Assembly (NCBI GenBank): GCA_028723425.1
Contig: JAQYEZ010000045.1
Coordinates: forward strand, 1 to 47,243
Direction: 5' to 3'
DNA length: 47,243 nt
DNA from: Peptoniphilaceae bacterium
GTDB lineage: Bacteria; Bacillota; Clostridia; Tissierellales; Peptoniphilaceae
The notes under the pieces were generated by a model, which saw only the letters and a list, made by a program, of their open reading frames with translations, made no database searches and was not told the DNA's origin. The translations under genes were made by a program, and so were the position numbers. This document shows positions 25,931 through 36,819 of this stretch, piece by piece (position 1 is the stretch's first letter; each line of letters begins with the position of its first letter).

Positions 25931-28900
25931 TTATTTTGTTTTTATTTTACTAAATTCTCTAAAATTGTACCAGTAAATATAAGATTCTATAACTTTTTTC
26001 CCTAAAGCTTCTTCTAAGGCCTTTTTATATAGTAGTAATTGACTATCATAGAAGCCTTCTCTTTTTATTTGATCTGTTTTAAAATCTATCAAAACTAAAT
26101 CATTTTTCTTTTCAAAAACCAAATCTATCTGACCATTTACATATATGCCTTGGTATTTCATTAGGAAAGATTCTTCTTTTCTAATATTGATTGACTCAGC
26201 ACTTAGGTCTTTAATTATAGGATTGTTATAGAAATCAATTAATTTGTCATTTTCAATTATTTCTATTTCATCTTTGCCAATTTTTCTTTGACTTATTAAG
26301 TTTTCTATCTCATTTTTTATAGAATCTTTTGTGTAAGATTTTAGTGGCAGATTTTGGAAAACTTTGTGGATTATAGAGCCCTTGTCCACAGCTTTATAGG
26401 TCTTTTTTTCTGTTAAAAAATCTGGTTTATTATAGTCAAGACTGCGATAGACTTGATCATAGTCTGATTTTTCATAGCCCTCTTCTTCACTTTTGAAATT
26501 TTTACTAAGCTCAGTTACAGATTTTTTTACAGAAAGCAAGGTATCTTCTTGGTAGGGATAAGGCTTGTCTAAAATAGAGCTAAGCTTTTCGACTTCTTTT
26601 TTATCATAGTCTTTGGAATTTAAAAAATCATAAATATTTGTAAAATCTGATTGCTTATTTGCATCCATTTTATCTATAATTTTTAACTCTAATGTTCCAT
26701 CTGAAAAGCAATCACTTGTATATGTTTCTGTTATATCTTCAAAGATCTTATCTTTCATAAGTATTGAAATAAGCCATTCCATATAAGATTTAAGTCCTAG
26801 ATAGTCTGTTGTAGTTTGAAGTTTTTTAATTTGTTTATCACTTAAGTCATCCTTTCCTACTATATACATCTTATAAATTGCTCGGGTTAGGGCTACATAT
26901 AAGACTCTCATTTCTTCTTTTGTATCATTAATAATAGATTTTTCTAGGATAAGACTTCTTTTAATCGATGATAGCCTAAGTTTATTTTCATAATCAGAAA
27001 CATTTATACCTATTCCCAAATCCTTATCAAATAGTATGGGACTTCTTGTATTTTGCTTGCTAAAGGCTCTTTCGGCTTCCGCAAGGATTACAACAGGAAA
27101 TTGTAGTCCCTTAGATTTATGAATAGTCATAAGCCTTACTAGATTTTCATTTTCAGATAAATCTCTTGCAGCCTGGATGTTATCAGCCTGACCTGACCTT
27201 AGACTTGTAACATAAGCCAAAAATCCAAACAGGCCATTGTCGTTATTTTGGTCATAATCAGCCATCATATCTATAAAGGCTTCTATATTTTTTATCCTTT
27301 CTTCGCCCCTATCTCTAGCTAAGAGAAACTTATAATAGGAAGTTTTTTCAAAAATATAATTGCCAAATTCATAAAGAGACATGGTTTGCAACTTATGATA
27401 AAAATCCAAAAATATGGTCTGGAAATTTATCTTTTTTTCTAATATCTCTCCTTCTTTATCATAGGCATCAAATGCAGCGAAGAAATTTTTTTCATCTGAA
27501 GAAAGTCTAATTTCTGCTATATCATCTTCTGTAAAATCGAACAAGTTGGATCTAATCACAGCAAGTAAAGTTAAATCATCTCTAGGATTTTCTATATATT
27601 TTAATATGTTAATGAAAAATTCTACTTCCACCGCATCAAAAGAAACCTTGGAAATGTCTGAGAAAAATGGAATATTTGCTGCTTTGAAGGCTTGTTCATA
27701 TTTGTATACCTTACTTGATGACCTAAAAAGAATAGCTATATCCTTGTAGGCAAAGCCTTGGCTTTTTATTCTTTCTATGAGCTTTACCATATATTCTTCT
27801 GCATTCAAATCTTTTTTTAGAATTGAAATTTCAACTTTTGGATTTTCTATTTTGTCAAAGACTTTTTGTGGATTTAACCTATGGCCTCCATTTTTGTAGT
27901 CTATATCTGATGCTTCTTTGGTCATCAAATTGTCAAAAATGTAGTTATTAAACCTAATTATATCTCTATCTGTTCTAAAATTTTCATTTAAATCTATTCT
28001 TTTTGATAAGGGATCTTTTTGATAACTTTCTAATTTTTCTAAAAAAAGATCTGGTTGTGCAAGTCTAAAGCCATAGATAGACTGTTTAACATCACCAACA
28101 AAAAACAGATTATTATCCCTTTTCAATTTTTCTATAATATAGTTTTGGATTTCGTTGGAGTCTTGATACTCATCAAAAAAGATATACTGGTAAGACTCTT
28201 TTAATTTATCAACAGCTTCTTTTTTATCAAGAAGTTTAATAAATTTATGCTCCATATCGGTAAAATCCAAGTAGTTATTTTCTTGTTTTTTTCTTTGATA
28301 AGTCTTAATAAAGGCCTTAGTTAGCCTATTTATCTCTTTTAATACTGTTTTTTCTATAGGATTAAAGACTTGTAAGGTCTTTTGGTCTGTATTTAAACAT
28401 AGGCTACATATTTCCTTATAGGCTTTCTTGTAGGCATCTCTTTGGGCTTTCACATAATCTTTTTGGGCTGGATCATCAACTTTAGAGCGTCCAGGCATTC
28501 TACTAAAGCTTATATTTGATCTTTTTAAAAAATCTTCTAGACTACTTGAATCATCTTCTTTTAACATATTTGAAAGATTTTTGAAAGCCTTATAATCTGA
28601 CTCAAAAGTTTCTTGGTAATTAGGTCTCATATTTTTTTCTTTACTATACTTTATTAAGTCTAAGGCCTTTTCTTCCAAATCTTTTAACTTTTCTTTTACA
28701 TATGCTATAAAATAAGCCAAAGATAAGTCTTCTTCTGTCTTTTTATCAAGCCATTGTAGGGGTCTTACTTGAGAATTAATAAAATCATAAGTTTTATAAA
28801 TAACATCTCTTGCCACAGAGTCTTCTCTAGATGATGAAAAATTGTTAAGGAAGGTCCTAAAATCATCGGTCATATTTTCATAAGAATCAGTAAATACTTC

Positions 28901-29326
28901 ATCTATAGCATCCCTTTTTAATATGGCCCCTTGATTTTCATTCATTACTTTGAAAGAAGGTGAAAGATCATCTGTCAGATAAAAATATTCTCTTAGCATG
29001 TCAGAACAAAAAGAATGGAGTGTTTTGATTTGCGAATTTTTAAGAAGTTTGATTTGTTTTCTCAAAAAAATCTTATCAGATCCATCTTTTATCATTTCAT
29101 CTTCAAACGCTTGTCTTATTCTATCTTTCATTTCAACAGACGCCTTATTGGTAAAGGTAACTATAATCATCTTGTCTATATCAACTTTCTCATTTATAAC
29201 AAGAGATATTACCCTATCAACCAAAACACGAGTCTTTCCAGAACCTGCAGCTGCAGATATTATTATATTTTTATCTCTAGTAAAGATAGCTTCTTTTTGG
29301 GCTTTGGTATACTCAAAATCAGTCAT
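25931..29326 (-). CDS. addA: AddA helicase-nuclease subunit
   Basis: 1131 residues. UvrD-like helicase: Walker A SAAAGSGKTRVLVDRV at ~24-39, Walker B FFDEYQDSN, GDVKQSIYGFR, and MTIHKSKGLQFPVV; the C-terminal RecB-type nuclease carries GQIDLVFEKK..LIDFKTD. It resects double-strand DNA ends with AddB for RecA loading at Chi-like sites. It is the last gene of yaaA-sbcD-sbcC-addB-addA and overlaps addB by 8 nt. Length is a little below the usual ~1200. Confidence 0.95.
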   Translation of the reverse strand: MTDFEYTKAQKEAIFTRDKNIIISAAAGSGKTRVLVDRVISLVINEKVDIDKMIIVTFTNKASVEMKDRIRQAFEDEMIKDGSDKIFLRKQIKLLKNSQIKTLHSFCSDMLREYFYLTDDLSPSFKVMNENQGAILKRDAIDEVFTDSYENMTDDFRTFLNNFSSSREDSVARDVIYKTYDFINSQVRPLQWLDKKTEEDLSLAYFIAYVKEKLKDLEEKALDLIKYSKEKNMRPNYQETFESDYKAFKNLSNMLKEDDSSSLEDFLKRSNISFSRMPGRSKVDDPAQKDYVKAQRDAYKKAYKEICSLCLNTDQKTLQVFNPIEKTVLKEINRLTKAFIKTYQRKKQENNYLDFTDMEHKFIKLLDKKEAVDKLKESYQYIFFDEYQDSNEIQNYIIEKLKRDNNLFFVGDVKQSIYGFRLAQPDLFLEKLESYQKDPLSKRIDLNENFRTDRDIIRFNNYIFDNLMTKEASDIDYKNGGHRLNPQKVFDKIENPKVEISILKKDLNAEEYMVKLIERIKSQGFAYKDIAILFRSSSKVYKYEQAFKAANIPFFSDISKVSFDAVEVEFFINILKYIENPRDDLTLLAVIRSNLFDFTEDDIAEIRLSSDEKNFFAAFDAYDKEGEILEKKINFQTIFLDFYHKLQTMSLYEFGNYIFEKTSYYKFLLARDRGEERIKNIEAFIDMMADYDQNNDNGLFGFLAYVTSLRSGQADNIQAARDLSENENLVRLMTIHKSKGLQFPVVILAEAERAFSKQNTRSPILFDKDLGIGINVSDYENKLRLSSIKRSLILEKSIINDTKEEMRVLYVALTRAIYKMYIVGKDDLSDKQIKKLQTTTDYLGLKSYMEWLISILMKDKIFEDITETYTSDCFSDGTLELKIIDKMDANKQSDFTNIYDFLNSKDYDKKEVEKLSSILDKPYPYQEDTLLSVKKSVTELSKNFKSEEEGYEKSDYDQVYRSLDYNKPDFLTEKKTYKAVDKGSIIHKVFQNLPLKSYTKDSIKNEIENLISQRKIGKDEIEIIENDKLIDFYNNPIIKDLSAESINIRKEESFLMKYQGIYVNGQIDLVFEKKNDLVLIDFKTDQIKREGFYDSQLLLYKKALEEALGKKVIESYIYWYNFREFSKIKTK

Positions 29327-32300
29327 TTTCTTTTCCTTTTAAATCATCGATTTTTTTATTTTTATCAAGTTCAATAAACCTAGCCTGATCAATAGTATAA
29401 TCTATTTTGCAAATCCCCCTATAGATACAAGCAGAACATTCATAAGTTGATTCTGCATATTTTATTGGTCTTAGGTCTATTTTCCCATTTTTAATTTCTT
29501 TTATATGATTTGCTATTAGGTCTATTACAAATTTTTCAAGAAGCAGGTTTTCTTCTTCTGTAAAAATATTTTCATCTGCCTTTCTTAAAGCAAAGACAGC
29601 AGACTTCTTATCAAAATCCTTATCCATCATTTGTAATATATGTTCGTTAATTTTTACTATAAATCCTTCCATTTTAAACTTATCTTCAAAAGATGCTAGT
29701 ACCAATTCTTTGCTATATTGTTCTTTGATATTTACAAGTTCATCTTTTAGTGGTAAGTAAAATGCCCCTACAGGTATAAGCTCTTCCAATCCTTCTTCAG
29801 TTCTTTTCTTTTTTACACTAAGCATATAAACCACAAGTTGAAGATCAAGACCATTTAGTATATTATAAATTCTAATCTCCTTAGCTCCAGTCTTATAGTC
29901 AATAATCCTTACATAATTCTCATATCTATCAAGCCTATCAATTCTTCCTTCCAAGTAATTATTTTCATCCACATAAACTTCTGGATAAAGACCATCTTTG
30001 GCAAATTTTTCTTCAAGTCCATCAATTTTAAATTTACCTAAGGCGAGTTGCCTTAAAATTTGCTTGGAATTTTGTTTTGTATTGTCAAAAATCTTAGCCA
30101 AGATATACTTATTTTTGGCATCATTTCTTCTTAACTTGTCCAAATTTTTCTCAATAGCTTTTTTGTAGTCCTCATAAATTAACTTTTCCATAAGTTGATC
30201 AGGTAAATCTATTTTATCCATTTCTTTGATTCTTTTGCTAAAGTTTTCTATATTTGAGTGGACTATATTTCCTATTTCTATATAAGCAACATCATAGGGA
30301 TCTATAACATTTGGCTTTATACCATAGGTCATAAAATATTTGTAAGGACATTTGGAGTATGTTTCCATTTCTGAAACATTCCATCTATTTTTAGAATAAA
30401 GACCCAAGCGATTTGATTTAGAAAGATTTTCTTTGTCATTACTATAAAAAAGACCTCTTTTAAAAATATTAAAAGTATTATCTAGTTTTGTGTATTCTAT
30501 AAAGTTTTTGGTAAGCTTCTTATCTTCATCCGATATTGGCTCTCTTCTAATCATTTTCCATATTTTATCCATAAATAATCTAGTGATCATATCTTTGGAG
30601 TATTTCTTTTTTTCATAACTTAAAATAGATAGGTCTTTTACTTTTAGTTTTTCAAATAGCTTTATAATATCTATTAGGCTTGTTGACATATTTATTGCAA
30701 CATTTTCCTTATTTGAGAGGCTATATGAAAAATAAATTTTTTCACTAGATCCTATCATCCTTTGCAAATTAAGAAGTTGTCTATCATCCTTGTTAATCTG
30801 GTAAATTTTAAGGTCTATACCCTTTTCTTTTAGCTTATCTTTTTCTATCTTGTTGATCAAAAATTCTTCTTTTGAATTTGAAGGAAAGAATACATCATTC
30901 ATTCCCAAAATTATCTTATACTTTGTATCGCTTACTCTGTCTCTAGAAAAATCAGTAACTAAAAGATGGTCCTTGCTTGGTGGAATTATACCAATATTTG
31001 TATTTTCTACAGCAGCTTTTATTAGCCTATAAACACGATCAAAACTTGTATAGCTTTCTGCTAATACTTTTACTAACTGATCAAGTATATTCATAAACTT
31101 ATCCCACATTTGCTTATTTTCTTCTACATGGGCAAGATCTCCATTTTCCTCCAAATTTTCTTGATAAGCTTCTATGGCTATTTTAAAGCCTTCTTTGTCA
31201 AATAAGTTAAAAATCTCTCTAGCAAAAGCTAAGGCAGTATTATTTTCTTTTGAAAGCTCGTAAAGAGGTTTTACCAAGTCAATTAATTTGTTTCTAATGG
31301 TATTAACCTCAAAAAGTTCTTTTTCTTTTTCTTTTAAAAGATCTACATCATTTTTATAGAAGTCCTTATCCAAGCTAAAATATTTATCATTTAGAATCAT
31401 GACATTTTTAATTTTTCTATTTTCCAAATAATTTTGAAAACTTATAATCTTTTGATAAGAATTTTCTCCAAAATCATAAATTCCAGACCTTACAAAAGTT
31501 AGGATATCTTCTTTTTTAAAGTTAAAAAGGACAATTCTTAGACCTGCCATAAAACTTTTTATTATATGATTGTCAATCATCTTTCTACTTTGATCTAAAA
31601 AATATGGCAAATCATATCTATCGAAAATCCTAATTATTTGATTTTCATATTCATCCTTATTAGTCATTACTATTGAAAAATCTCTATACCTTTTGCCTTT
31701 TGCAACTGAATTTTTTATCATCAAAGCAATATTTTCAACCTCAGATGTAGTTGATGTTGACTTCAAAACATAGATATTTTTTACATCTTCCTTATATACT
31801 TTTGGATTATAGGATTCAAAGTTATCCAAGAGATAATTAATATCTCCACTTCTTTTTAAATCCTTTTCTAAATCTATTATATTTACAGGAGCAATATCCC
31901 TTAATCTTCTTATAAATCTTTTTGTTTCATCATATATTGATAAATTATATTCTTGGGGATTATTAAAGTATCTACCATCAAAAGTTAAGCCAAAGCTAAC
32001 CTTAGCTCCTAATTTTAAAAGGGAGCTAATAAATTCAAGCCTTAAATCTGATAAGCTATCGAATTTATCAAAATAAAAGTTACTTTCCTTTAAAAAATCA
32101 CACTCTTTTAGTCTTGAAATAACATAGGCTAATTTATCTTCTGAGTCTTCATAAAGATTTGAACTTTCCTTAGTATAGGCCTTATATATTTTTTCTATCT
32201 CTTTAAATTTGATTTTTAGGACAGGATCAAAATCTTGTTTATCTATTGATAAAAAAAACTCTTGATCAAAGTTATAGTCTTTGATGTTTGATATAAGTTG

Positions 32301-32660
32301 GGCAATATTTTCAACAAAATCTATGTTTTTATAAGCATTTTTAAAAAGTTCTAAATCATCATTTATATCTGATAAAACCTTTGTAAGTAGCATAATTTTA
32401 CCAGTATTGGTCAAAGGCTCATAAGGACTTTTGCCAATTTTATCTATAATAAATTGAGATAATGAATTAAAAGATAGGACTTTGGCATCCATAACTGTTG
32501 TATATTTTACATGATCTATAAAATCTACATCTGACTGAAGAGTATACTGCTCAGGTACTATTAGAAAAGATTTTTCCCTTTTATCCACATCTTCTTCTAT
32601 TTGCCTATAGATATACTTTGATGTATCTTTTGTATATCTTGATATAGCTATATTTATCAT
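29319..32660 (-). CDS. addB: AddB nuclease subunit with degenerate P-loop
   Basis: 1113 residues. The C-terminal nuclease has the RIDRLDRY...RIIDYKTG active site, and the iron-sulfur cysteines are present (CPYKYFM near ~770 and CSACIYRGIC near the end). The N-terminus normally holds a Walker A (GRSGSGKT in Bacillus), but here the aligned stretch reads SRYTKDTSK, lacking the Gly residues and Lys. The helicase-like core otherwise keeps the expected length. It overlaps sbcC (4 nt) and addA (8 nt). Confidence 0.93.
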   Translation of the reverse strand: MINIAISRYTKDTSKYIYRQIEEDVDKREKSFLIVPEQYTLQSDVDFIDHVKYTTVMDAKVLSFNSLSQFIIDKIGKSPYEPLTNTGKIMLLTKVLSDINDDLELFKNAYKNIDFVENIAQLISNIKDYNFDQEFFLSIDKQDFDPVLKIKFKEIEKIYKAYTKESSNLYEDSEDKLAYVISRLKECDFLKESNFYFDKFDSLSDLRLEFISSLLKLGAKVSFGLTFDGRYFNNPQEYNLSIYDETKRFIRRLRDIAPVNIIDLEKDLKRSGDINYLLDNFESYNPKVYKEDVKNIYVLKSTSTTSEVENIALMIKNSVAKGKRYRDFSIVMTNKDEYENQIIRIFDRYDLPYFLDQSRKMIDNHIIKSFMAGLRIVLFNFKKEDILTFVRSGIYDFGENSYQKIISFQNYLENRKIKNVMILNDKYFSLDKDFYKNDVDLLKEKEKELFEVNTIRNKLIDLVKPLYELSKENNTALAFAREIFNLFDKEGFKIAIEAYQENLEENGDLAHVEENKQMWDKFMNILDQLVKVLAESYTSFDRVYRLIKAAVENTNIGIIPPSKDHLLVTDFSRDRVSDTKYKIILGMNDVFFPSNSKEEFLINKIEKDKLKEKGIDLKIYQINKDDRQLLNLQRMIGSSEKIYFSYSLSNKENVAINMSTSLIDIIKLFEKLKVKDLSILSYEKKKYSKDMITRLFMDKIWKMIRREPISDEDKKLTKNFIEYTKLDNTFNIFKRGLFYSNDKENLSKSNRLGLYSKNRWNVSEMETYSKCPYKYFMTYGIKPNVIDPYDVAYIEIGNIVHSNIENFSKRIKEMDKIDLPDQLMEKLIYEDYKKAIEKNLDKLRRNDAKNKYILAKIFDNTKQNSKQILRQLALGKFKIDGLEEKFAKDGLYPEVYVDENNYLEGRIDRLDRYENYVRIIDYKTGAKEIRIYNILNGLDLQLVVYMLSVKKKRTEEGLEELIPVGAFYLPLKDELVNIKEQYSKELVLASFEDKFKMEGFIVKINEHILQMMDKDFDKKSAVFALRKADENIFTEEENLLLEKFVIDLIANHIKEIKNGKIDLRPIKYAESTYECSACIYRGICKIDYTIDQARFIELDKNKKIDDLKGKEND

Positions 32661-35600
32661 ATGATTATCTCAACCTCACTTCCCTGTGATTTGTCATATT
32701 TTACTAGAATTTTTGCATCTATAGAATCTTTTACTTCTTTTACATGGCTAATAAGGCCTATAAATTTATTTTCATAAGAAAGCTTTTCTATAGTATTAAT
32801 TGCATTTTCCAAATAATTATCAGATAAAGACCCAAAGCCTTCGTCTATAAAGAGAGTATCTATCTTTATTCCTCCGTTTTCAGCAGAAATTTCATCCGAA
32901 AGTCCCAAAGCCAAAGACAAGGAAGTCAAAAAGGTTTCTCCACCAGAAAGAGTTGAAGCAGGTCTTGACTTTCCAGTATTTGCATCAATTATTTCAATAT
33001 CCAAGCCCTGTTTTGACCTCATATCCCCTCCGCTAGTCTTTCTTATCATCCTATACTGGCCATTTGACATAGCAAAAAGTCTTTTGTTGGAATAGGCAAG
33101 GATTTTTTCAAAATAATATATAAGAACAAAAGTTTCAAAATCAAGCTTTTCGCGACCCTTAATTGACCCATATCCACCTGATGCAATCTTTGCAAGTCTT
33201 CCTATAATTTGACCAACCCAAGCTTTTTCCTTGTAGGACTTTTCTATATCTATAACTTCACTTAGTGTAGAATTAAGATTTAACTGATTTATTTTTTCCT
33301 TAGCAAGAGTCTCTGTAAACTTTAAGATATTTTCATTTATAACTTTTAGTTTCTCATCTAATTGGTTAATATCATGAACCTTCAAATCTTTGTAGGAGCT
33401 TAAAGAAGATAGCCTTATATCTACTGTTTTATAAGCATCAAAGAAATCTTCTATTTCTTTTTGCTTATTATTTAGTTGGTCAAAAGATTTAAGATTTTCT
33501 AAAAATTCTTGGTTTGAATCAAAATAAGGCTTCATTTTTTCTTGGAAAATTTCCGTATTTTCCTTTAAAGATTTGCTGTAGGATAAAAGATTATCCATAC
33601 TACTTGTAAGAAAAGAATTTATCTCACTTAGTTTTTTATCGGTCTCATTAAAATCACTATTAATTGCTTCAATATAAGCAGTTTTTTCTTCAATTTTAGT
33701 AGAAATATCTTTTATTTTATTTTTTATAAGGCTTTGGTCTAAATTACCAACCTGATCTTTCATTAACAAATAAGCTCTTTCTAAGCTATCAAATTCTCCT
33801 AGCTTTTGTGAAAGTAAGGTAATTTTTTCATCATATGCTTTTGTTGCAATTGATAACTTATTTTTTCTATTTTCCAATTCTCTTATAGACTTATCAATAT
33901 CTGTAAGTTCTTTTTCATTAGCTTTTAATTTATGATCTAAATCGATTATTTCCCTATCCAGTGATTTTTTCTCATTATTTAAATCATCAAGCTTTGGCAA
34001 ATCCTTGATAAGTTTTTCTTTTAAATTTTTTATTTCATTTTCTGCTAAACTTTTTTTATTAATAAGCTTGTGGTAGTTATTTCTTATAGCTTCTAAATCT
34101 AGGTCAAAGACTTCCTTTTCTTCTATCTTTTCTTCATGATAAGTAGAGCAAATAGGACAAATATGACTTTGATTTAAGATTTTAATATATTTTTGTTTAT
34201 CTATATTTTCCTGGTTAAGAAGGGCTTGGTCTAAGTCAAATTTTGCCTTATGTAGGTCTTTTTCTATAAGACTCTTTTCTTCATTTTTGGATTTTATTTT
34301 TTCTTCTACTTCTAAATTTTTGTTGACCTTACCAATAAAATCAGAATTTTTTTCTTCTTTCTTATCTAGTTCTGTTTTTTCAAGTACAAGTTTTGTCTTA
34401 TAGTCTTTAATTTCTAATAATTTATTTGATTTTTCTATTAGTTTTTCAGATACTTCTTTGTAACTATGATCTGCCTTTTCTTGATCTTCTTTTATCTTAT
34501 TAAGCTCATCCTTATATGATTTCAAGTTAAGATATGAGTCTTTTATAGTTAAAAACTTATCCAAAGATTTTTCTTTATCTTTATAAGTATTTATTTCTAT
34601 TTTAAGCTCATCAAGGTCCTTGGCTATATCTTTTAAGCCAGCTTTTTTTTTCTTTAAATCATAAAAAAGCAATTCAAGCTTCTTTTTTTCAAGCTTCTTT
34701 TTTTCTATAGCCTTTGCTACAATATCCTTATCCTTTTGTATTTGTCCAAGTCTGTCATAGTAGGGCCTAATGGTATTTGCATTTTTGGCTCTTTCTAATG
34801 ACTCTTTTAATGCTACATAGTAATCAAGCCTATTTTCTAGTTCTTCTTTCTCTTCTTTTATTTTTTGATATAGGTTAATTTGTTCATTTTCTGCTTCAGC
34901 CTTGGAAATCTTATCAACAAGCAAATCTTTTTTCGCTGTTTCATTTTTATATTTAATACTTAAGTCTTCTATTTCATGATTTTTATTTGCAAGATTTGCT
35001 TCAATTAATTTTTTAATATTTACATAATCATGGCCATACTTCCTAGCCTTATCAAGGCTAGAATAAATAGACTCATCCTTTTTTAAGATCTCTTCAAGCC
35101 TATTGTCCAGATTTTCCAAATCTTTATTATAGGTAGAATCTAAAGTTTTTAAATCTTCCTGAATTTTACCATATTGGCTTGTTTGAAAAATATCCGACAA
35201 AAGATCAGCCTTAGTTGAAGAGTCAGCTGATAAAAACTCTGAAAATTGGCCTTGGGCCAAAAGCATAACCTTTTTTAATTGATTTTGATCAAGACCAACT
35301 ATCTCTTTTATTAAATTGTTAGTTTCCCCAACTTTATCTGAAAGTAGGATTTTTTTATCGTTTTTAATCTGAAAAAGCTCTACTTCATGATTTATTTTTA
35401 CTCCTGATCTAACTTTCTTTTTTGCAAATTGGCTTGGTTTTCTTTCTATTTGGTAGACTCTTCCATCTACTTCAAAAATATAATTGACATAGGTTGGGGG
35501 ATCTTCTTTAGAAAGAAAATCACTCCTTAAATTAATTTGGTCAACATCAGGTCTTGATATTTGCCCAAAAAGAGCAAAACTAATAGCATCAAAAATACTA

Positions 35601-35725
35601 GTCTTTCCTGAACCTGTATCTCCAGAAATAACAAAGATTCTTGATGGATAAAGTTTTGTGAAATCTATTTCTGTTTTTTTCTTATAGGTCATAAAACCGT
35701 ACATGCTTAATTTTATAGGCTTCAT
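32657..35725 (-). CDS. sbcC: SbcC, ATPase subunit of SbcCD nuclease
   Basis: 1022 residues of the Rad50/SMC class. The N-terminal ATPase half has GDTGSGKTSIFDAISFALFG (~35-54). Long coiled coils flank a zinc hook CPIC near the middle. The C-terminal half has LSGGETFLTSLSLALGLSD and the Walker B TLFIDEGFGSLS. With SbcD it cleaves hairpins and blocked DNA ends. The coding sequence contains a 15-bp tandem duplication (34676-34705) encoding EKKKL twice in the coiled coil. Confidence 0.95.
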   Translation of the reverse strand: MKPIKLSMYGFMTYKKKTEIDFTKLYPSRIFVISGDTGSGKTSIFDAISFALFGQISRPDVDQINLRSDFLSKEDPPTYVNYIFEVDGRVYQIERKPSQFAKKKVRSGVKINHEVELFQIKNDKKILLSDKVGETNNLIKEIVGLDQNQLKKVMLLAQGQFSEFLSADSSTKADLLSDIFQTSQYGKIQEDLKTLDSTYNKDLENLDNRLEEILKKDESIYSSLDKARKYGHDYVNIKKLIEANLANKNHEIEDLSIKYKNETAKKDLLVDKISKAEAENEQINLYQKIKEEKEELENRLDYYVALKESLERAKNANTIRPYYDRLGQIQKDKDIVAKAIEKKKLEKKKLELLFYDLKKKKAGLKDIAKDLDELKIEINTYKDKEKSLDKFLTIKDSYLNLKSYKDELNKIKEDQEKADHSYKEVSEKLIEKSNKLLEIKDYKTKLVLEKTELDKKEEKNSDFIGKVNKNLEVEEKIKSKNEEKSLIEKDLHKAKFDLDQALLNQENIDKQKYIKILNQSHICPICSTYHEEKIEEKEVFDLDLEAIRNNYHKLINKKSLAENEIKNLKEKLIKDLPKLDDLNNEKKSLDREIIDLDHKLKANEKELTDIDKSIRELENRKNKLSIATKAYDEKITLLSQKLGEFDSLERAYLLMKDQVGNLDQSLIKNKIKDISTKIEEKTAYIEAINSDFNETDKKLSEINSFLTSSMDNLLSYSKSLKENTEIFQEKMKPYFDSNQEFLENLKSFDQLNNKQKEIEDFFDAYKTVDIRLSSLSSYKDLKVHDINQLDEKLKVINENILKFTETLAKEKINQLNLNSTLSEVIDIEKSYKEKAWVGQIIGRLAKIASGGYGSIKGREKLDFETFVLIYYFEKILAYSNKRLFAMSNGQYRMIRKTSGGDMRSKQGLDIEIIDANTGKSRPASTLSGGETFLTSLSLALGLSDEISAENGGIKIDTLFIDEGFGSLSDNYLENAINTIEKLSYENKFIGLISHVKEVKDSIDAKILVKYDKSQGSEVEIII
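34676..34705 (-). repeat. 15-bp in-frame tandem repeat in sbcC coiled coil
   Basis: The unit AAGCTTCTTTTTTTC (plus strand) occurs twice head to tail, encoding EKKKL-EKKKL. Each unit also carries a run of seven T, so both copy-number and slippage mutations are likely here. Confidence 0.9.
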
Positions 35726-36819
35726 TCTATCACCTTTTTAAATATCTCAATTTCCTTTTCGCTCATAGGATTTTTCATCTTAAACTTGTAGAATTCCTTA
35801 AAAAGTTCGAGGGTCGATAAATTTTCTATATCCAAATCAAAATCATGGTCCTTATTAAAAACAGAAAAATCCTTATATCTAATATTTACTGCGTTCGGAA
35901 ATACTACTTTTAATTTTGCCATAGCATTTTCTATTGGATAATCATCAAGAAGAATGACTTGCACGTAATCAAGTCTTTTATCCATAGCCAGTATATTATC
36001 AAAATAATCCTCTATGGTTACAAAATCACGCAAAGGAGAAATCTCTATCTCAGATATTTCAACCTTATCTGTAAAATCTATAAGGCTTACAGACTTTTTA
36101 CCTTTTTCAGAAAAACTATATTTCATAAAAGTACCGGAATACCTGATTTTTGGTTCAAGCACAAAATGTTTTCTGTGCAAATGTCCCAAAGCTACATAGT
36201 CAAAATTTTTAAATAAACTTGCATCCATAGCATCATTTCCACCTATGCTGAGCGGTTTTTCTCCCTCTGTTTCTTCCTCCTTATCCTCATATGTGTTTTC
36301 TGAAGCATAACAATGAGTTAAAAGTATATTTCTTCCACTATAATCAATATCTTTTAAGAGATAGGAATAAAGATCTGTAAAAGACTGAAAATCTTTATCA
36401 AAACTTACTCTTGCTTTAGAAAGGGAAAGATAGGGTATGGGATAAATGTTAACTTTTCCATACTTATCTTCAAAACTTAAAACTTCTCCCTTATAATCCC
36501 CAATGATATAATAAGACGATTTTTTGAAAAATTCCCTATTTACATCAAGCCTTTTGTAAGAATCATGGTTACCAGATATTGCCACAACCTTTACTTTTAA
36601 TTTAAATACCAAAGCTTCTATAAAAGAACTGTAAAGTTGCATAGCTTCTGCTGAAGGAATAGCTGTATCAAAAATATCACCTGCTATTAAAACAAGATCT
36701 ATTTTTTCTTCTTTTGAAATGGTTAAAATCTGATTTAAACAATAAGCTTGATCTTCCAAAAGCGAATAAGAGCCTATCATCTTTCCTATATGTAAGTCTG
36801 AAAGATGGAGTATTTTCAT
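35722..36819 (-). CDS. sbcD: SbcD, Mre11-type nuclease subunit
   Basis: 365 residues. Metallophosphoesterase motifs run in order: HLSDLHIGK, AGDIFD, SGNHDS, LTHCY and GHLHRKH, giving the two-manganese nuclease site. The C-terminal cap that binds SbcC follows. ATGA overlaps join it to yaaA upstream and sbcC downstream. It acts with SbcC as exo/endonuclease on DNA ends, in the cytoplasm. Confidence 0.95.
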   Translation of the reverse strand: MKILHLSDLHIGKMIGSYSLLEDQAYCLNQILTISKEEKIDLVLIAGDIFDTAIPSAEAMQLYSSFIEALVFKLKVKVVAISGNHDSYKRLDVNREFFKKSSYYIIGDYKGEVLSFEDKYGKVNIYPIPYLSLSKARVSFDKDFQSFTDLYSYLLKDIDYSGRNILLTHCYASENTYEDKEEETEGEKPLSIGGNDAMDASLFKNFDYVALGHLHRKHFVLEPKIRYSGTFMKYSFSEKGKKSVSLIDFTDKVEISEIEISPLRDFVTIEDYFDNILAMDKRLDYVQVILLDDYPIENAMAKLKVVFPNAVNIRYKDFSVFNKDHDFDLDIENLSTLELFKEFYKFKMKNPMSEKEIEIFKKVIE

